This document shows, piece after piece, positions 30,380-37,844 of a stretch of DNA of 37,864 nucleotides. A program made the position numbers and the translations under genes. The stretch's first letter is position 1. Each line of letters starts with the position of its first letter. The notes beneath the pieces are model-generated. The model made no database searches. It saw nothing but the letters and a program-made list of their open reading frames with translations, and had not been told where the DNA came from. The DNA lies in IMG/VR virus record IMGVR_UViG_3300003322_000882, positions 1 through 37,864 of that record, one strand, 5' to 3'. Source of the stretch: a virus.

Positions 30380-32296
30380 ATGGCAAGCCTGATGCCTGTC
30401 GCGAAGCAGCAGTATTTCATTCCCGGCACCACGATCCCGCTGATCGGCGGGAAGCTGTACACGTACATCGCAGGGACGTCGACGCCGAAGACGACTTGGC
30501 AAGATGCGGCCGGGACGATCCCGAACACGAATCCTATCACGTTGGACTCGACGGGTTCTGCGCTGATCTTCTGGGACGGAGCATACAAGATCGTGCTCAA
30601 GGACGCGCTCGGGAACACCATCTACACGGTCGACAACTACAATACTGATCCACTCGGTATAAATGACTTCATCGATACGCTCACGGCTCCCGATGGCGTT
30701 GACTTGATCGTCAATGCTGTCGACAAGCGTGACCTGATTGCGGCCACCGGATCAGATGGAGTAGGCCATCAACAAGGATCCCAAGCTGTTGCAACTACTG
30801 TCGGAGCCCAGCTGCGCGCGCTGACATATCGCGGCAACAAGCTCACCGCGTTCGGCGACAGCTACACCTACGGCATCGATTCGAGCGGCAGCTACACGAC
30901 CGAAAACTACATCAACTTCATCTCGCGCGCGACCGGCCTGCCAGTGACGAACAAGGCGATCTCCGGCGGCCTGGTGATCGACCTCGGGTCGAACATCTAT
31001 AACACGATGACGGGGCCGGACGACGTGTTTATTACGATGACCGGCTACAACGATGGGAGGGTGTACGGATCATCGGCAAACGGTCTCGCAACGTACCGCG
31101 GCAGTCTCCGCGCCATGCTCACGTGGCTGGCCCTGCCGGCGAACGCGAAGATCCTCGCCAACTCCCCGGCGATGATCTACACCGGCTCGTGGTCGGTCCT
31201 GGGAAGCGTGTACGCTAACAAGAGCACGAGCAAATTCACCCTTACCGTAGGCTCCACTGCCTTGACTTACGTGAAGGGGGACACCGTCTACATCGGCCAG
31301 ACGCGCAGCACATCGACGCCGGCCGTATTCCGTGTCGAGATCGATGGCCGGGACTACGGCACGTTCACCAATACGGCATGGTCAGCGTCGTCGCAAGGCA
31401 TGACGTATGGCCCGGACGTGATTCGTATCGCCGGCCTGCAAAGCACGAAGCAGCACTCCGTGAAGATCACCCACGTGAGTGGCGGGCAGTTCTACTTGGA
31501 CTACATCGCCGGCAACGGCGGAGCAAATGTCTATTACCCGTGTCCGACCGTATTTTCCGGGAATACCGTGCGCATGCTCGATTATTCGCACGAGCTGAGC
31601 AGCGACGCGGTCGTGGACATGTACAACCAGATTCACCGTGAGGTGTGTGCTGAGCTGGTACGCGATGGGCTGAACATTATGTTCGTGGACGTGTCGAGCG
31701 GTTATGACCCGGCTGCGCACGGCCTAGCGAACAACCCGACGGAAGTGCATCCGACCATCATCGGTGAGCGCTATCTTGCGGACACGTTCCTGCAGGCGAT
31801 GGCCCAGGATTCGAAAGCCGTCGACAAGAACCGTCGACTCCGTCCGTATGAGCCCAACGTAGGTCTTTACTTAGCCAGCCCAACCGTCGAGACAGCAATT
31901 CCGGCCACGAACTTTACGTATATCGATTTCGACTCTTTCTCGGCACCGCCTGGGTGGGTGTACTTGCCAGCGACGGAACGAAGCTATTTTCCGCAACGCC
32001 CGGGAACGGCGGAGATGACAGTGGCGGTCACGTTCAAGGCTCCCATTACGGCTGGACGGTACTACATCGACCTCTACGACTTGGACACTGGCAGCGTCGC
32101 TGCCGTGCTGTTCGACCGTGGGCTTGCAGCTTCCACCGATCCGGCAACCGTGGGCTGCACGCCGGTGATATTGCCGGTAAATGGCGTCGGCACGCGTTTC
32201 AAAGTGCGCGTGTATACCTCGGTGCCGGCAACCGTCAGTGCCGGCAACTCGCTTACACGATTCCAAGCCAGGTTTCTTGGCCCGCAGGGTTCGTGA
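30380..32296 (+). CDS. Tailspike/receptor-binding protein with SGNH esterase domain, 638 aa
   Basis: ATG 30380 follows AGAGGATAAAC. Residues 1-110 are a particle-binding head (MASLMPVAKQQYFIPGTTIP; GGKLYTYIAGTSTPKTTWQD) common to many podovirus fibres. From about residue 155 an SGNH hydrolase appears: nucleophile Ser in AFGDSYTYG, Gly in AISGG, Asn in TGYND (about 220-224) and His in PTEVHPT (about 456). An inserted beta module and a C-terminal beta domain follow. It should bind and de-esterify (for example deacetylate) the host surface polysaccharide. P22 uses an endorhamnosidase beta-helix instead. Confidence 0.83.
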   Translation: MASLMPVAKQQYFIPGTTIPLIGGKLYTYIAGTSTPKTTWQDAAGTIPNTNPITLDSTGSALIFWDGAYKIVLKDALGNTIYTVDNYNTDPLGINDFIDTLTAPDGVDLIVNAVDKRDLIAATGSDGVGHQQGSQAVATTVGAQLRALTYRGNKLTAFGDSYTYGIDSSGSYTTENYINFISRATGLPVTNKAISGGLVIDLGSNIYNTMTGPDDVFITMTGYNDGRVYGSSANGLATYRGSLRAMLTWLALPANAKILANSPAMIYTGSWSVLGSVYANKSTSKFTLTVGSTALTYVKGDTVYIGQTRSTSTPAVFRVEIDGRDYGTFTNTAWSASSQGMTYGPDVIRIAGLQSTKQHSVKITHVSGGQFYLDYIAGNGGANVYYPCPTVFSGNTVRMLDYSHELSSDAVVDMYNQIHREVCAELVRDGLNIMFVDVSSGYDPAAHGLANNPTEVHPTIIGERYLADTFLQAMAQDSKAVDKNRRLRPYEPNVGLYLASPTVETAIPATNFTYIDFDSFSAPPGWVYLPATERSYFPQRPGTAEMTVAVTFKAPITAGRYYIDLYDLDTGSVAAVLFDRGLAASTDPATVGCTPVILPVNGVGTRFKVRVYTSVPATVSAGNSLTRFQARFLGPQGS

Positions 32297-32339
32297 TCGT
32301 TTGCCAACCCACCACCATCACAACATGAAAGTACATAAC

Positions 32340-32768
32340 ATGAGCGAACCCCTCACCACCGGCGCCGGGGCCGCGGCCCTGAAATTCTTCGGCGCCACGG
32401 TGCTCGCCAGCGCGGCCGCCACGGCGCTGGGCTTCCTTTTCCTCTGGCCCAAAACCCTGCGCGAGGCGTTCGTCCGCTTCGCGAGCGCCCTCTTCTGCAG
32501 CTTCACCTTGGGCCCGGCGCTCGCGTTCGCGGCACGCGCGCAGTGGCCCGGCATGTTCGCTTCGGCGCAGGACCTCGGCCAGCTCTACGGCGATCCTCAA
32601 GCCGGAGTGCTGATCGCGGCCGCGCCGTTCCTCGTGTTCGCCGCACTGCCCGCGTGGTGGCTGTTTGGCTGGTTTTACCGCTGGGTCGATAACCGCCGCG
32701 ACAAGGACCTGGGCGAGGTGCTGCAGGACGGCGCTGCGGCCATCAAGGCCGCGAAGGAGATGATGTGA
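32340..32768 (+). CDS. Holin candidate, 142 aa, three transmembrane helices
   Basis: ATG 32340 is chosen; an ATG at 32325 would add five residues. Both have weak ribosome sites, which may suit dual-start holin timing. Three hydrophobic helices (LKFFGATVLASAAATALGFL; FASALFCSFTLGPALAFAAR; VLIAAAPFLVFAALPAWWLF) are followed by a charged cytoplasmic tail (RWVDNRRDKDLGEVLQDG). It stands directly before the endolysin, coupled by TGATG. This topology fits class I holins. Confidence 0.78.
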   Translation: MSEPLTTGAGAAALKFFGATVLASAAATALGFLFLWPKTLREAFVRFASALFCSFTLGPALAFAARAQWPGMFASAQDLGQLYGDPQAGVLIAAAPFLVFAALPAWWLFGWFYRWVDNRRDKDLGEVLQDGAAAIKAAKEMM

Positions 32769-33223
32769 TGCCCCCGAGCGCTTTCATCGGCATGCTGGCC
32801 CAGGCCGCGCAGGACTGCCAGCGCAAGACCGGAATCCCGGCCTCGATCACCCTGGCCCAGGCCGCGCTCGAATCCTCGTGGGGCGCGCGCGCGATCGGCA
32901 ACAACCTGTTCGGCATCAAGGCGGACAAGTCGTGGACCGGCCCGACCGTCAGCTTCGCGACGACCGAGCACCTGGACGGCAAGGATGTCGGCCTCGTCGA
33001 CAAGTTCCGCCGCTACGACAGCTGGCTGGCCAGCATGGTCGACCACGCGCAGTTCCTCCTGAAGAACCCGCGCTACGCGAAGTGCTTCAAGCAGGTCGAC
33101 GGCGCTGGCTGGGCGCGCGAGCTGCAGGCGGCCGGCTACGCCACGGACCCGGATTACGCGAAGAAGCTGATCGACATCATGCGCGGCCGGAACCTGGCCT
33201 TCTACGACCAGGTCCACTCATGA
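32768..33223 (+). CDS. Endolysin, glucosaminidase (GH73/FlgJ-like), 151 aa
   Basis: The sequence SITLAQAALESSWGARAIGN with catalytic Glu35 and NLFGIKADKSW is the GH73 signature, followed by FRRYDSWLASMVDHAQFLLK. The enzyme would cleave the glycan strands of peptidoglycan. No signal peptide is present, so it depends on the holin for access. Coupled to the holin (TGATG) and to Rz (ATGA). Confidence 0.87.
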   Translation: MPPSAFIGMLAQAAQDCQRKTGIPASITLAQAALESSWGARAIGNNLFGIKADKSWTGPTVSFATTEHLDGKDVGLVDKFRRYDSWLASMVDHAQFLLKNPRYAKCFKQVDGAGWARELQAAGYATDPDYAKKLIDIMRGRNLAFYDQVHS

Positions 33224-33729
33224 GCGCGCTGGAACGCCTGCTGGTAGCCGTCGTGCTGGCCGTGCTGCTCGTCGCCGGCGCGTGGATCGGTCTGCGCCAC
33301 TACGGCACCGAGCGGTACGACGCCGGGTATGCGGCTGCCGTCGCCGCCGGCAAGGAAGCGCGCAACAGCGCCGAGACCGCCCATCTCGCCATCGAATCGG
33401 GCCTCCGGGCCCAGTTGCTGGACCGCGACACTGCGGCATTTCGAAAGGAACAGGAATATGCATCGAACCTTGCTGATGCTCAGCGCCGTGTGCGCGCTGG
33501 CGATGACCGGTTGCGCTGCCCAGCGGCCAGCCCCGTACAGCCCGCCTCGGCGGCCGCAGATCGACCCGCTGCCGGCGCGCCTGCAGCTGACGGAGGCGGA
33601 CCGGACCTTGTGCCGGAGGCTGCTGCTGACGTTCTCGGCCACGGAGCGGCAATTGCAGGCCTCGTGCGGCGATACGCCGAAGTCCTTGACGACTTCGAAG
33701 CCTGCCGGGCAGTGAACGCGAAGCCGTGA
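33220..33729 (+). CDS. Rz: Inner-membrane spanin (Rz), 169 aa
   Basis: ATG 33220 overlaps the endolysin stop. An N-terminal transmembrane anchor (LLVAVVLAVLLVAGAWIGL) is followed by a long periplasmic helix (GKEARNSAETAHLAIESGLR) and an Ala/Pro-rich region, the i-spanin pattern. The o-spanin is nested in another frame. Together they fuse the inner and outer membranes at the last step of lysis. Confidence 0.85.
   Translation: MSALERLLVAVVLAVLLVAGAWIGLRHYGTERYDAGYAAAVAAGKEARNSAETAHLAIESGLRAQLLDRDTAAFRKEQEYASNLADAQRRVRAGDDRLRCPAASPVQPASAAADRPAAGAPAADGGGPDLVPEAAADVLGHGAAIAGLVRRYAEVLDDFEACRAVNAKP
33458..33715 (+). CDS. Rz1: Outer-membrane spanin lipoprotein (Rz1), nested in Rz, 85 aa
   Basis: ATG 33458 with GGAACAGGAAT upstream lies in a different frame wholly inside Rz. 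The signal peptide MHRTLLMLSAVCALAMTGCA has lipobox AMTGC (Cys19). A Pro-rich segment (RPAPYSPPRRPQIDPLPARL) follows, typical of Rz1. The C-terminal part would bind the Rz helix in the periplasm. Confidence 0.87.
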   Translation: MHRTLLMLSAVCALAMTGCAAQRPAPYSPPRRPQIDPLPARLQLTEADRTLCRRLLLTFSATERQLQASCGDTPKSLTTSKPAGQ

Positions 33730-33869
33730 TGGATTTCCACGTCATCACACCGGCCGAGCAGCAGCTCGTCATGCAGACGACGGACGGGCGCGTGGTTCGC
33801 GTGCTGCCGGCGCCGTCGTCGTCGCTGCCGCCCGCCGCCGCGCCGGCTCAGCCAGCACCCGGCAGGTGA
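33729..33869 (+). CDS. Small protein after the spanins, 46 aa
   Basis: ATG 33729 overlaps the Rz stop (TGATG). The short product (MDFHVITPAEQQLVMQTTDG ...) has a beta-hairpin-like start and a Ser/Pro/Ala-rich tail. It is the last gene of the late operon. Its 3' part overlaps an opposite-strand gene. Function unknown. Confidence 0.55.
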   Translation: MDFHVITPAEQQLVMQTTDGRVVRVLPAPSSSLPPAAAPAQPAPGR

Positions 33870-33978
33870 GCGCGAAGCCCGCGCCCCGGCTGACCAAGAA
33901 CGCAGCCGCGGTGCGCACGTCGTCTATGTTCAGCGCTTCGTCGACGGCGCTGGCGAGTTCGGTATTCGGGCGGTCCAT
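33769..33978 (-). CDS. Small helical protein diverging from imuA, 69 aa
   Basis: ATG 33978 starts MDRPNTELASAVDEALNIDD, continuing VRTAAAFLVSRGAGFALTCR and VLAEPARRR, then a low-complexity Ala/Thr/Pro tail. The core looks like a compact three-helix domain with a basic end, a type I associate with small Burkholderiales proteins of unknown role. The start lies 68 nt from the LexA box on the divergent side, so LexA may control it too. The tail overlaps the 46-aa gene antisense by 101 bp. The ribosome site is only moderate. Confidence 0.55.
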   Translation of the reverse strand: MDRPNTELASAVDEALNIDDVRTAAAFLVSRGAGFALTCRVLAEPARRRAAATTTAPAAREPRARPSSA

Positions 33979-34045
33979 GCGCCCATCATGCCGTTGACGC
34001 ACGGTACGTCCGTGATGTTGATCAACGTTCAATCCCGACCTTGAT

Positions 34046-34067
34046 ATACTGTACACGCATACAGTAT
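34046..34067. promoter_or_regulatory. imuA: LexA (SOS) box before imuA
   Basis: ATACTGT-N8-ACAGTAT: a 7-bp inverted repeat containing the exact CTGT-N8-ACAG LexA core (34049-34064) of gamma- and beta-proteobacteria. It ends 14 nt before the imuA ATG, with GAGG in between. Binding of host LexA would repress imuA until DNA damage. Confidence 0.9.
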
Positions 34068-34080
34068 TTTTGAGGCAACA

Positions 34081-34821
34081 ATGACAACACTCCCCGATCC
34101 CGAAGCGCTTCACCCGGCGCTGTGGCGAGCTTCCCAGCTGGCGCGCAGTCGCACGCGTTGCGTCGAGACGGGGTATCCGAGCCTATCGAACCAGCTGCCG
34201 GGCGGCGGCTGGCCGATGGGCACGTTGGTCGACCTGCTGCTCCAGCAGAACGGGATCGGGGAAATGCGCCTGCTCGCGCCCGCGCTGCGGACGGTGGCCG
34301 AGCGCCGCGTCGTGCTGCTGCAGCCACCGCACGCGCCGCAGGCAATCGCCCTGGCCGCGCTGGGCCTGCCACCGGAATCGATCCTGTGGATCCGCGCCGA
34401 GCGCACGGGCGACATGATGTGGGCAGCCGAGCAGGTGCTGCGCAGCGGGAGCTGCGGCGCCCTGCTGTTCTGGCCAGACCAAGTCGGCGCGGGCAGTGCG
34501 CGGTACCGGCCCGTGCGCGCCGACAACCTGCGGCGTCTGCACCTGGCCGCGCAGGCCGGCGAGACGCTGTTCTTCATGATGCGCCCGCTGGCGGCCGCCT
34601 CGGACGCGTCGCCCGCGCCGCTGCGCCTGAGCGTAAAGCCGGCGGCGGGCGGGATCGACATCGGCTTCGTGAAGCGGCAGGGCCCGGTGCGCGACGAGCT
34701 GCTGTTCCTGCCCATGCAAATCGGCCAGGCTCGACCGGTGCAGCCGCGGCGCGAAATGGTGCCGGAGCATGCGGACACCGTCATCGCAACCTCCGACGGG
34801 GCGGCGGTCACGGTGCTGTAA
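34081..34821 (+). CDS. imuA: ImuA-like translesion-synthesis accessory protein, 246 aa
   Basis: The sequence follows bacterial ImuA (SulA/RecA-like fold). It starts HPALWRASQLARSRTRCVET near residue 10, then TGYPSLSNQLPGGGWPMGTL, VVLLQPPHAPQAIALAALGL, SILWIRAERTGDMMWAAEQV and SGSCGALLFWPDQ, ending with PLRLSVKPAAGGIDIGFVKR. In bacteria imuA heads an SOS operon with imuB (inactive Y-family polymerase) and dnaE2 (error-prone polymerase), and ImuA bridges them with RecA. Here it is alone: the integrase region follows. It is driven by a perfect LexA box. Possible roles are recruiting or disturbing the host mutasome, or division inhibition. Confidence 0.87.
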   Translation: MTTLPDPEALHPALWRASQLARSRTRCVETGYPSLSNQLPGGGWPMGTLVDLLLQQNGIGEMRLLAPALRTVAERRVVLLQPPHAPQAIALAALGLPPESILWIRAERTGDMMWAAEQVLRSGSCGALLFWPDQVGAGSARYRPVRADNLRRLHLAAQAGETLFFMMRPLAAASDASPAPLRLSVKPAAGGIDIGFVKRQGPVRDELLFLPMQIGQARPVQPRREMVPEHADTVIATSDGAAVTVL

Positions 34822-34867
34822 AATGGTCAGGCACCGAACCACCACCCGGAAACCTGTTTCGGCATTT

Positions 34868-34882
34868 CGCGTAATTTACGCG
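34868..34882. repeat. Palindrome CGCGTAA-T-TTACGCG, left copy
   Basis: A 15-bp inverted repeat, whose 13-bp core GCGTAATTTACGC recurs exactly at 35066-35078, 197 bp away. Candidate arm-type site for integrase or excisionase, or an operator for int. Confidence 0.7.
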
Positions 34883-35061
34883 CGCCACCTCTAAGCTATT
34901 GATATTGCTGGGCTTCGGTTTCCGGCTCCGGGCACCACGATGCCCTCTACCAAATCCCCTCGTCTCGTATCTTTTCAATACAGATCAAGCACTTATGGCC
35001 AAACTCGGCCAGTTTTGAATTCAACCATTTATACCTTTCAACACCTAATTTCACGTAACCA

Positions 35062-35096
35062 TTACGCGTAATTTACGCCATAATTACGCGCGTAAT
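35062..35096. repeat. Palindrome cluster directly upstream of int
   Basis: The 13-bp core GCGTAATTTACGC (35066-35078) is followed at 35083-35096 by ATTACGC-GCGTAAT, a perfect 14-bp palindrome. It ends 21 nt before the int start codon, so a protein bound here would also control int expression. The Xis/AlpA-like protein encoded at the other end of int is an obvious candidate. Confidence 0.7.
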
Positions 35097-35117
35097 GTTG
35101 AGCATGGAGTGGGAAAG

Positions 35118-36149
35118 GTGGCATCGTTTTCGAAAGAAAAGACCGGTTGGCGGGTTCAGGTCGCGATACGGGGCGTGCGCGAATCGCGCACCTTCCCGAC
35201 CAAGGCCGAGGCCAGCACGTGGGCGGCTCAGCGCGAGACGGAGATCCGAACTGATAAAACGGCCGGCGTGCAACGCGGCCGCACCGTCGACGAGGCATTC
35301 CGGCGCTATGAGAAAGAGGTGTCCGTGCACAAGGCCGGCCACGAGAAAGAGGCGATCCGCCTAGCCGCGATCGGGCGCATGCTCATCGACGGCGTGCCCT
35401 TCAAGGACTGGAAGCTGCTCGATGTAACGCCAGAAGTTCTGGGGAAATGGCGCGACCAGCGGCTGACCGGCACCGAGGAAAAGGGGTTCGCCGACAAGGT
35501 GCTGGGCTCGTCCGTGAATCGGGACATGAATCTGCTGTCGCACGTCTTCAACAGTGCCGCCAAAGAGTGGAAGTGGATCGCGAAGTCGCCGACCACGGAC
35601 GTGCGCCGGCCAGCCGATCCACCATCGCGTGATCGCCTGTACAGCGAGGATGAGGTAGAGCGCCTCTGCGCCGCGCTGGGCATAGACGTCGACCAGGCCG
35701 AGCCCGTTGAAACTACCACGCAGCGCGTCGGGATCGCGTTTCTGTTTGCGATCGAGACTGCGATGCGCGCGGGGGAAATTTGTAGCTTGATGCCGGCGCA
35801 GATCGCCGGGCGCGTGGCGACGCTGCCAAAAACGAAAAACGGTACGAAGCGGGCTGTGCCGTTGTCGACGCGAGCGGCCGCGCTGCTGAAGCTGCTGCCC
35901 GAGCCAGAGGAAGGTGGGACCGTGTTCGGCGTCACATCCGCATCGCTCGATGCCCTCTTCCGCAAGGCACGCGAACGCGCCGGGATCGACGGGGCCACTT
36001 TCCACGACACCCGCCATCTTGCGATCACGCGTCTGGCGAAGAAGCTGCACGTGCTCGACCTCGCGCGGATGACGGGGCACCGGGACTTGAAGAAGTTGCA
36101 AATCTACTACAACGAATCTGCCGAGGAGATTGCGGCGCGGCTCGACTGA
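35118..36149 (+). CDS. int: Tyrosine integrase, 343 aa
   Basis: I chose GTG 35118 (GGAG 8 nt upstream, product MASFSKEKTGWRVQVAIRGV); a GTG at 35109 is possible. An N-terminal arm-binding beta domain (1-50) and a SAM-like core-binding domain (55-155) precede the catalytic domain. Its active-site residues are Arg217 (TAMRAGEI), Lys near 238-240, His296/Arg299 (FHDTRH), His321 (TGHRD) and Tyr330 or 331 (LQIYYN). It would insert the phage into the host chromosome. It is convergent with the Xis-like gene, with stops only 18 bp apart. Confidence 0.93.
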   Translation: MASFSKEKTGWRVQVAIRGVRESRTFPTKAEASTWAAQRETEIRTDKTAGVQRGRTVDEAFRRYEKEVSVHKAGHEKEAIRLAAIGRMLIDGVPFKDWKLLDVTPEVLGKWRDQRLTGTEEKGFADKVLGSSVNRDMNLLSHVFNSAAKEWKWIAKSPTTDVRRPADPPSRDRLYSEDEVERLCAALGIDVDQAEPVETTTQRVGIAFLFAIETAMRAGEICSLMPAQIAGRVATLPKTKNGTKRAVPLSTRAAALLKLLPEPEEGGTVFGVTSASLDALFRKARERAGIDGATFHDTRHLAITRLAKKLHVLDLARMTGHRDLKKLQIYYNESAEEIAARLD

Positions 36150-36167
36150 ACCGTCGCCCATGGCTCG

Positions 36168-36437
36168 TCAATGCCGGTCCTGGTACTTTCCGATCCAGTC
36201 GAGCACTTCGGTGGCGCGGTACAGCGGCTGGCCGCGGCCCCCACCAGCTACCGGCAGGCGGATCGCCTTCGGGAAGTCTGGCAGGCAGATCATGCGGTTG
36301 CGCACCTGCGTTTCGCTGCGCTTCAGGACGCGCGCAATGGTGGCGACGTCCCACATGTCGATCTGCACCGGCACCGGCGGCTGTAATTGCGCCGCGATCG
36401 CCGCGGCTACCTGTTGGATCATTTCCTGTTCGCTCAT
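36168..36437 (-). CDS. AlpA/Xis-like DNA-binding protein, 89 aa
   Basis: Start ATG 36437 with AGGAGAAAGACGAG upstream. After a helical N-terminus (MSEQEMIQQVAAAIAAQL) comes a MerR/AlpA-type winged helix: VATIARVLKRSETQVRNRM, then FPKAIRLPVAGG and GQPLYRATEVLDWIGKY. Such proteins act as excisionases or as activators of int. Being the last gene of the leftward early operon and next to int, it is the best excisionase candidate. It would be made after induction from the leftward promoter. Confidence 0.77.
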   Translation of the reverse strand: MSEQEMIQQVAAAIAAQLQPPVPVQIDMWDVATIARVLKRSETQVRNRMICLPDFPKAIRLPVAGGGRGQPLYRATEVLDWIGKYQDRH

Positions 36438-36449
36438 CTCGTCTTTCTC

Positions 36450-36656
36450 CTATTCCTCGCCCGCACCAGGCACGCGGCGCCGCTCGCGCACCGGCGCCAC
36501 CTCGCCCACGCCCGGCCGGATCGCGCCCGGTAGCGTGGCCGACGGCCACTCCAGCGGCACCGTGCACGCGCGCCGGTCAAAGCCGCAGCGCCGTTCATGC
36601 GTCAGGCTGCTGAACCACGCGCGCGACTGGCGCCGGTCTTTCCCTCGTTCGATCAT
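36450..36656 (-). CDS. Hypothetical Arg-rich protein, 68 aa
   Basis: ATG 36656 overlaps the HNH stop (ATGA). The product MIERGKDRRQSRAWFSSLTH, followed by ERRCGFDRRACTVPLEW, is basic with two cysteines six residues apart. The C-terminus is Arg/Pro-rich. Tight coupling on both sides supports it as real. Function unknown. Confidence 0.62.
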   Translation of the reverse strand: MIERGKDRRQSRAWFSSLTHERRCGFDRRACTVPLEWPSATLPGAIRPGVGEVAPVRERRRVPGAGEE

Positions 36657-37081
36657 CCATGTTCTCCTTCAAATAAGTCCGCCACCGCCAGCCGGCCGCG
36701 CCGTGTCGCGCGCGCCGTCTCAGCATGGTGCGCAGCGTCGTGCCGCAGGTGGCAGCGCTGACACCATGCGCGCAGGTTCTCCGGCGCGCAGTTCTCGGGC
36801 ACGTGGTCGAGATGGGCGATCGTGAGCACGATGTCGACCATATTCTTGACTTCGTAGTCGCCCATCCGCACTTGGCCCAGGCTCTCGCCAGTTTCAGCGT
36901 CGAATACTTCCGCGTCGTTGGTCATGTACGTGTCCGTGAACCGGCCGGCACCGCGCGCAACGCGTGCACCGTTCGCCACCTTGCATTTCTCGCAGCAGTT
37001 GCCGGCGCGCGCCAAGATCGCGGCCCGGATGTCCTTCCAGTTAGCCGGGTAGCGGTCGCGGTTCTCAGGTCTAATCGGCAT
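36653..37081 (-). CDS. HNH endonuclease-like protein, 142 aa
   Basis: ATG 37081 has AAGG 8 nt upstream; a GTG at 37090 would add three residues. An N-terminal CxxC knuckle (NCCEKCKV) and the C-terminal IAHLDHVPENCAPENLRAWC followed by QRCHLRHD form the HNH beta-beta-alpha-metal motif with two zinc-binding CxxC pairs. This is the layout of phage McrA-like HNH proteins. It overlaps the DUF551-like gene by 11 bp. Its presence in the leftward early operon rather than near the terminase argues against the packaging-associated HNH type. Confidence 0.82.
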   Translation of the reverse strand: MPIRPENRDRYPANWKDIRAAILARAGNCCEKCKVANGARVARGAGRFTDTYMTNDAEVFDAETGESLGQVRMGDYEVKNMVDIVLTIAHLDHVPENCAPENLRAWCQRCHLRHDAAHHAETARATRRGRLAVADLFEGEHG

Positions 37082-37826
37082 GGTGGCCACCTTCCCTATC
37101 GAGCGGGCAGTGGCGCCCGGTTGCCGCCGGCTCGCCGTCGCGCAGCTGCGGGCATTGCGCGTGACCGCATTCTCCGTCGCGGCCGGCGGCGCAGCGCGTC
37201 AGTGCCTGCGCTACCTGCGCCGGTGCGGCGCCCGGCAGCGCCGGCGGCGGCATCCAGTGCGTCGGCGCTGCGCCCGTCCAGACAGTCGGCTCGTCACCAT
37301 CGAAGTTCAGTTCCGACATGCGTACGTGAGGATATCGGCTGTCCATATCGACAATCAGAACGGATTCGCTGAAGTACCTTTCGCCCCAACGCGGCGGCAG
37401 GCGATCCTTGACACTGACCCATTGCCCATGTGCCGGTGCTGCCGATGGCGCAGGGCTGGCGGCGAGGATGGCCGCGGTCGCGCGCTTCTCGGCCTTGGTG
37501 CTGATCTCGCGCGCCTCGGTGAACTGGTTGCTTGCGCGCTTGATCTGTCGAAGCGCGCGCCGGGCCGCACGCAGTTCGCGCAGCAGATCAGCCTGCACCC
37601 CGCTGCCCTGCGCGGCTTGAGCGCTATGGGCGAGAGAACGGGCCAACTGCCAGCCAGTGAATGCGTCGTCGACAGCCGGAGCATCATACTGGCCCTGCAC
37701 GAATTTTGAGAATGGCAGTTCATCGGGCATCTGGTAGCGTTTGCGCCATGCCGCCTCGAACAGCGCCCGCTCGTCCTGGTCGCTCACGCTTAGTGCTGCG
37801 TCCCGTTTAATCTTTTGCTGCAACAA
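37071..37826 (-). CDS. DUF551-like phage protein, 251 aa
   Basis: The C-terminal half has the DUF551 signature: HGQWVSVKDRLPPRWGERYF, then VLIVDMDSRYP, and WTGAAPTHWMPPPALPGAAP. The N-terminal part (SVSDQDERALFEAAWRKRYQ and FTGWQLARS) is the FEAW...GWQLAR module often fused to it. The frame opens at TTG 37826 directly behind GGGGAG; a GTG at 37787 is an alternative that would give 238 residues and no overlap with the gene crossing the join. The C-terminal end is rich in Cys and His (about 12 in 45 residues). The function of DUF551 is unknown. Confidence 0.8.
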   Translation of the reverse strand: MLQQKIKRDAALSVSDQDERALFEAAWRKRYQMPDELPFSKFVQGQYDAPAVDDAFTGWQLARSLAHSAQAAQGSGVQADLLRELRAARRALRQIKRASNQFTEAREISTKAEKRATAAILAASPAPSAAPAHGQWVSVKDRLPPRWGERYFSESVLIVDMDSRYPHVRMSELNFDGDEPTVWTGAAPTHWMPPPALPGAAPAQVAQALTRCAAGRDGECGHAQCPQLRDGEPAATGRHCPLDREGGHHAD

Positions 37827-37844
37827 CTCCCCAAGAGATGGCTT

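Larger units (their letters stand above)
34822..35117. other. Intergenic region before int, probable attP and int promoter
   Basis: No gene is seen in about 296 bp. It is distinctly more AT-rich than the genome, especially 34970-35065. Palindromes bound it on both sides (see separate entry). AT-rich, repeat-bearing DNA beside an integrase is where attP is normally found. I cannot name the core sequence because no chromosomal junction is available, and no clear tRNA 3' end is recognisable. Confidence 0.55.

Noticed and set aside
34905-34960. Sequence ending in GGGCACCA considered as a tRNA 3' end at attP
   Set aside because: The required T-loop sequence and a complementary T-stem are missing.
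36025-36567. A 180-codon minus-strand frame over the int end and the Xis-like gene
   Set aside because: It is out of phase with two supported genes, and its Gly/Ala/Arg-rich product shows no domain.
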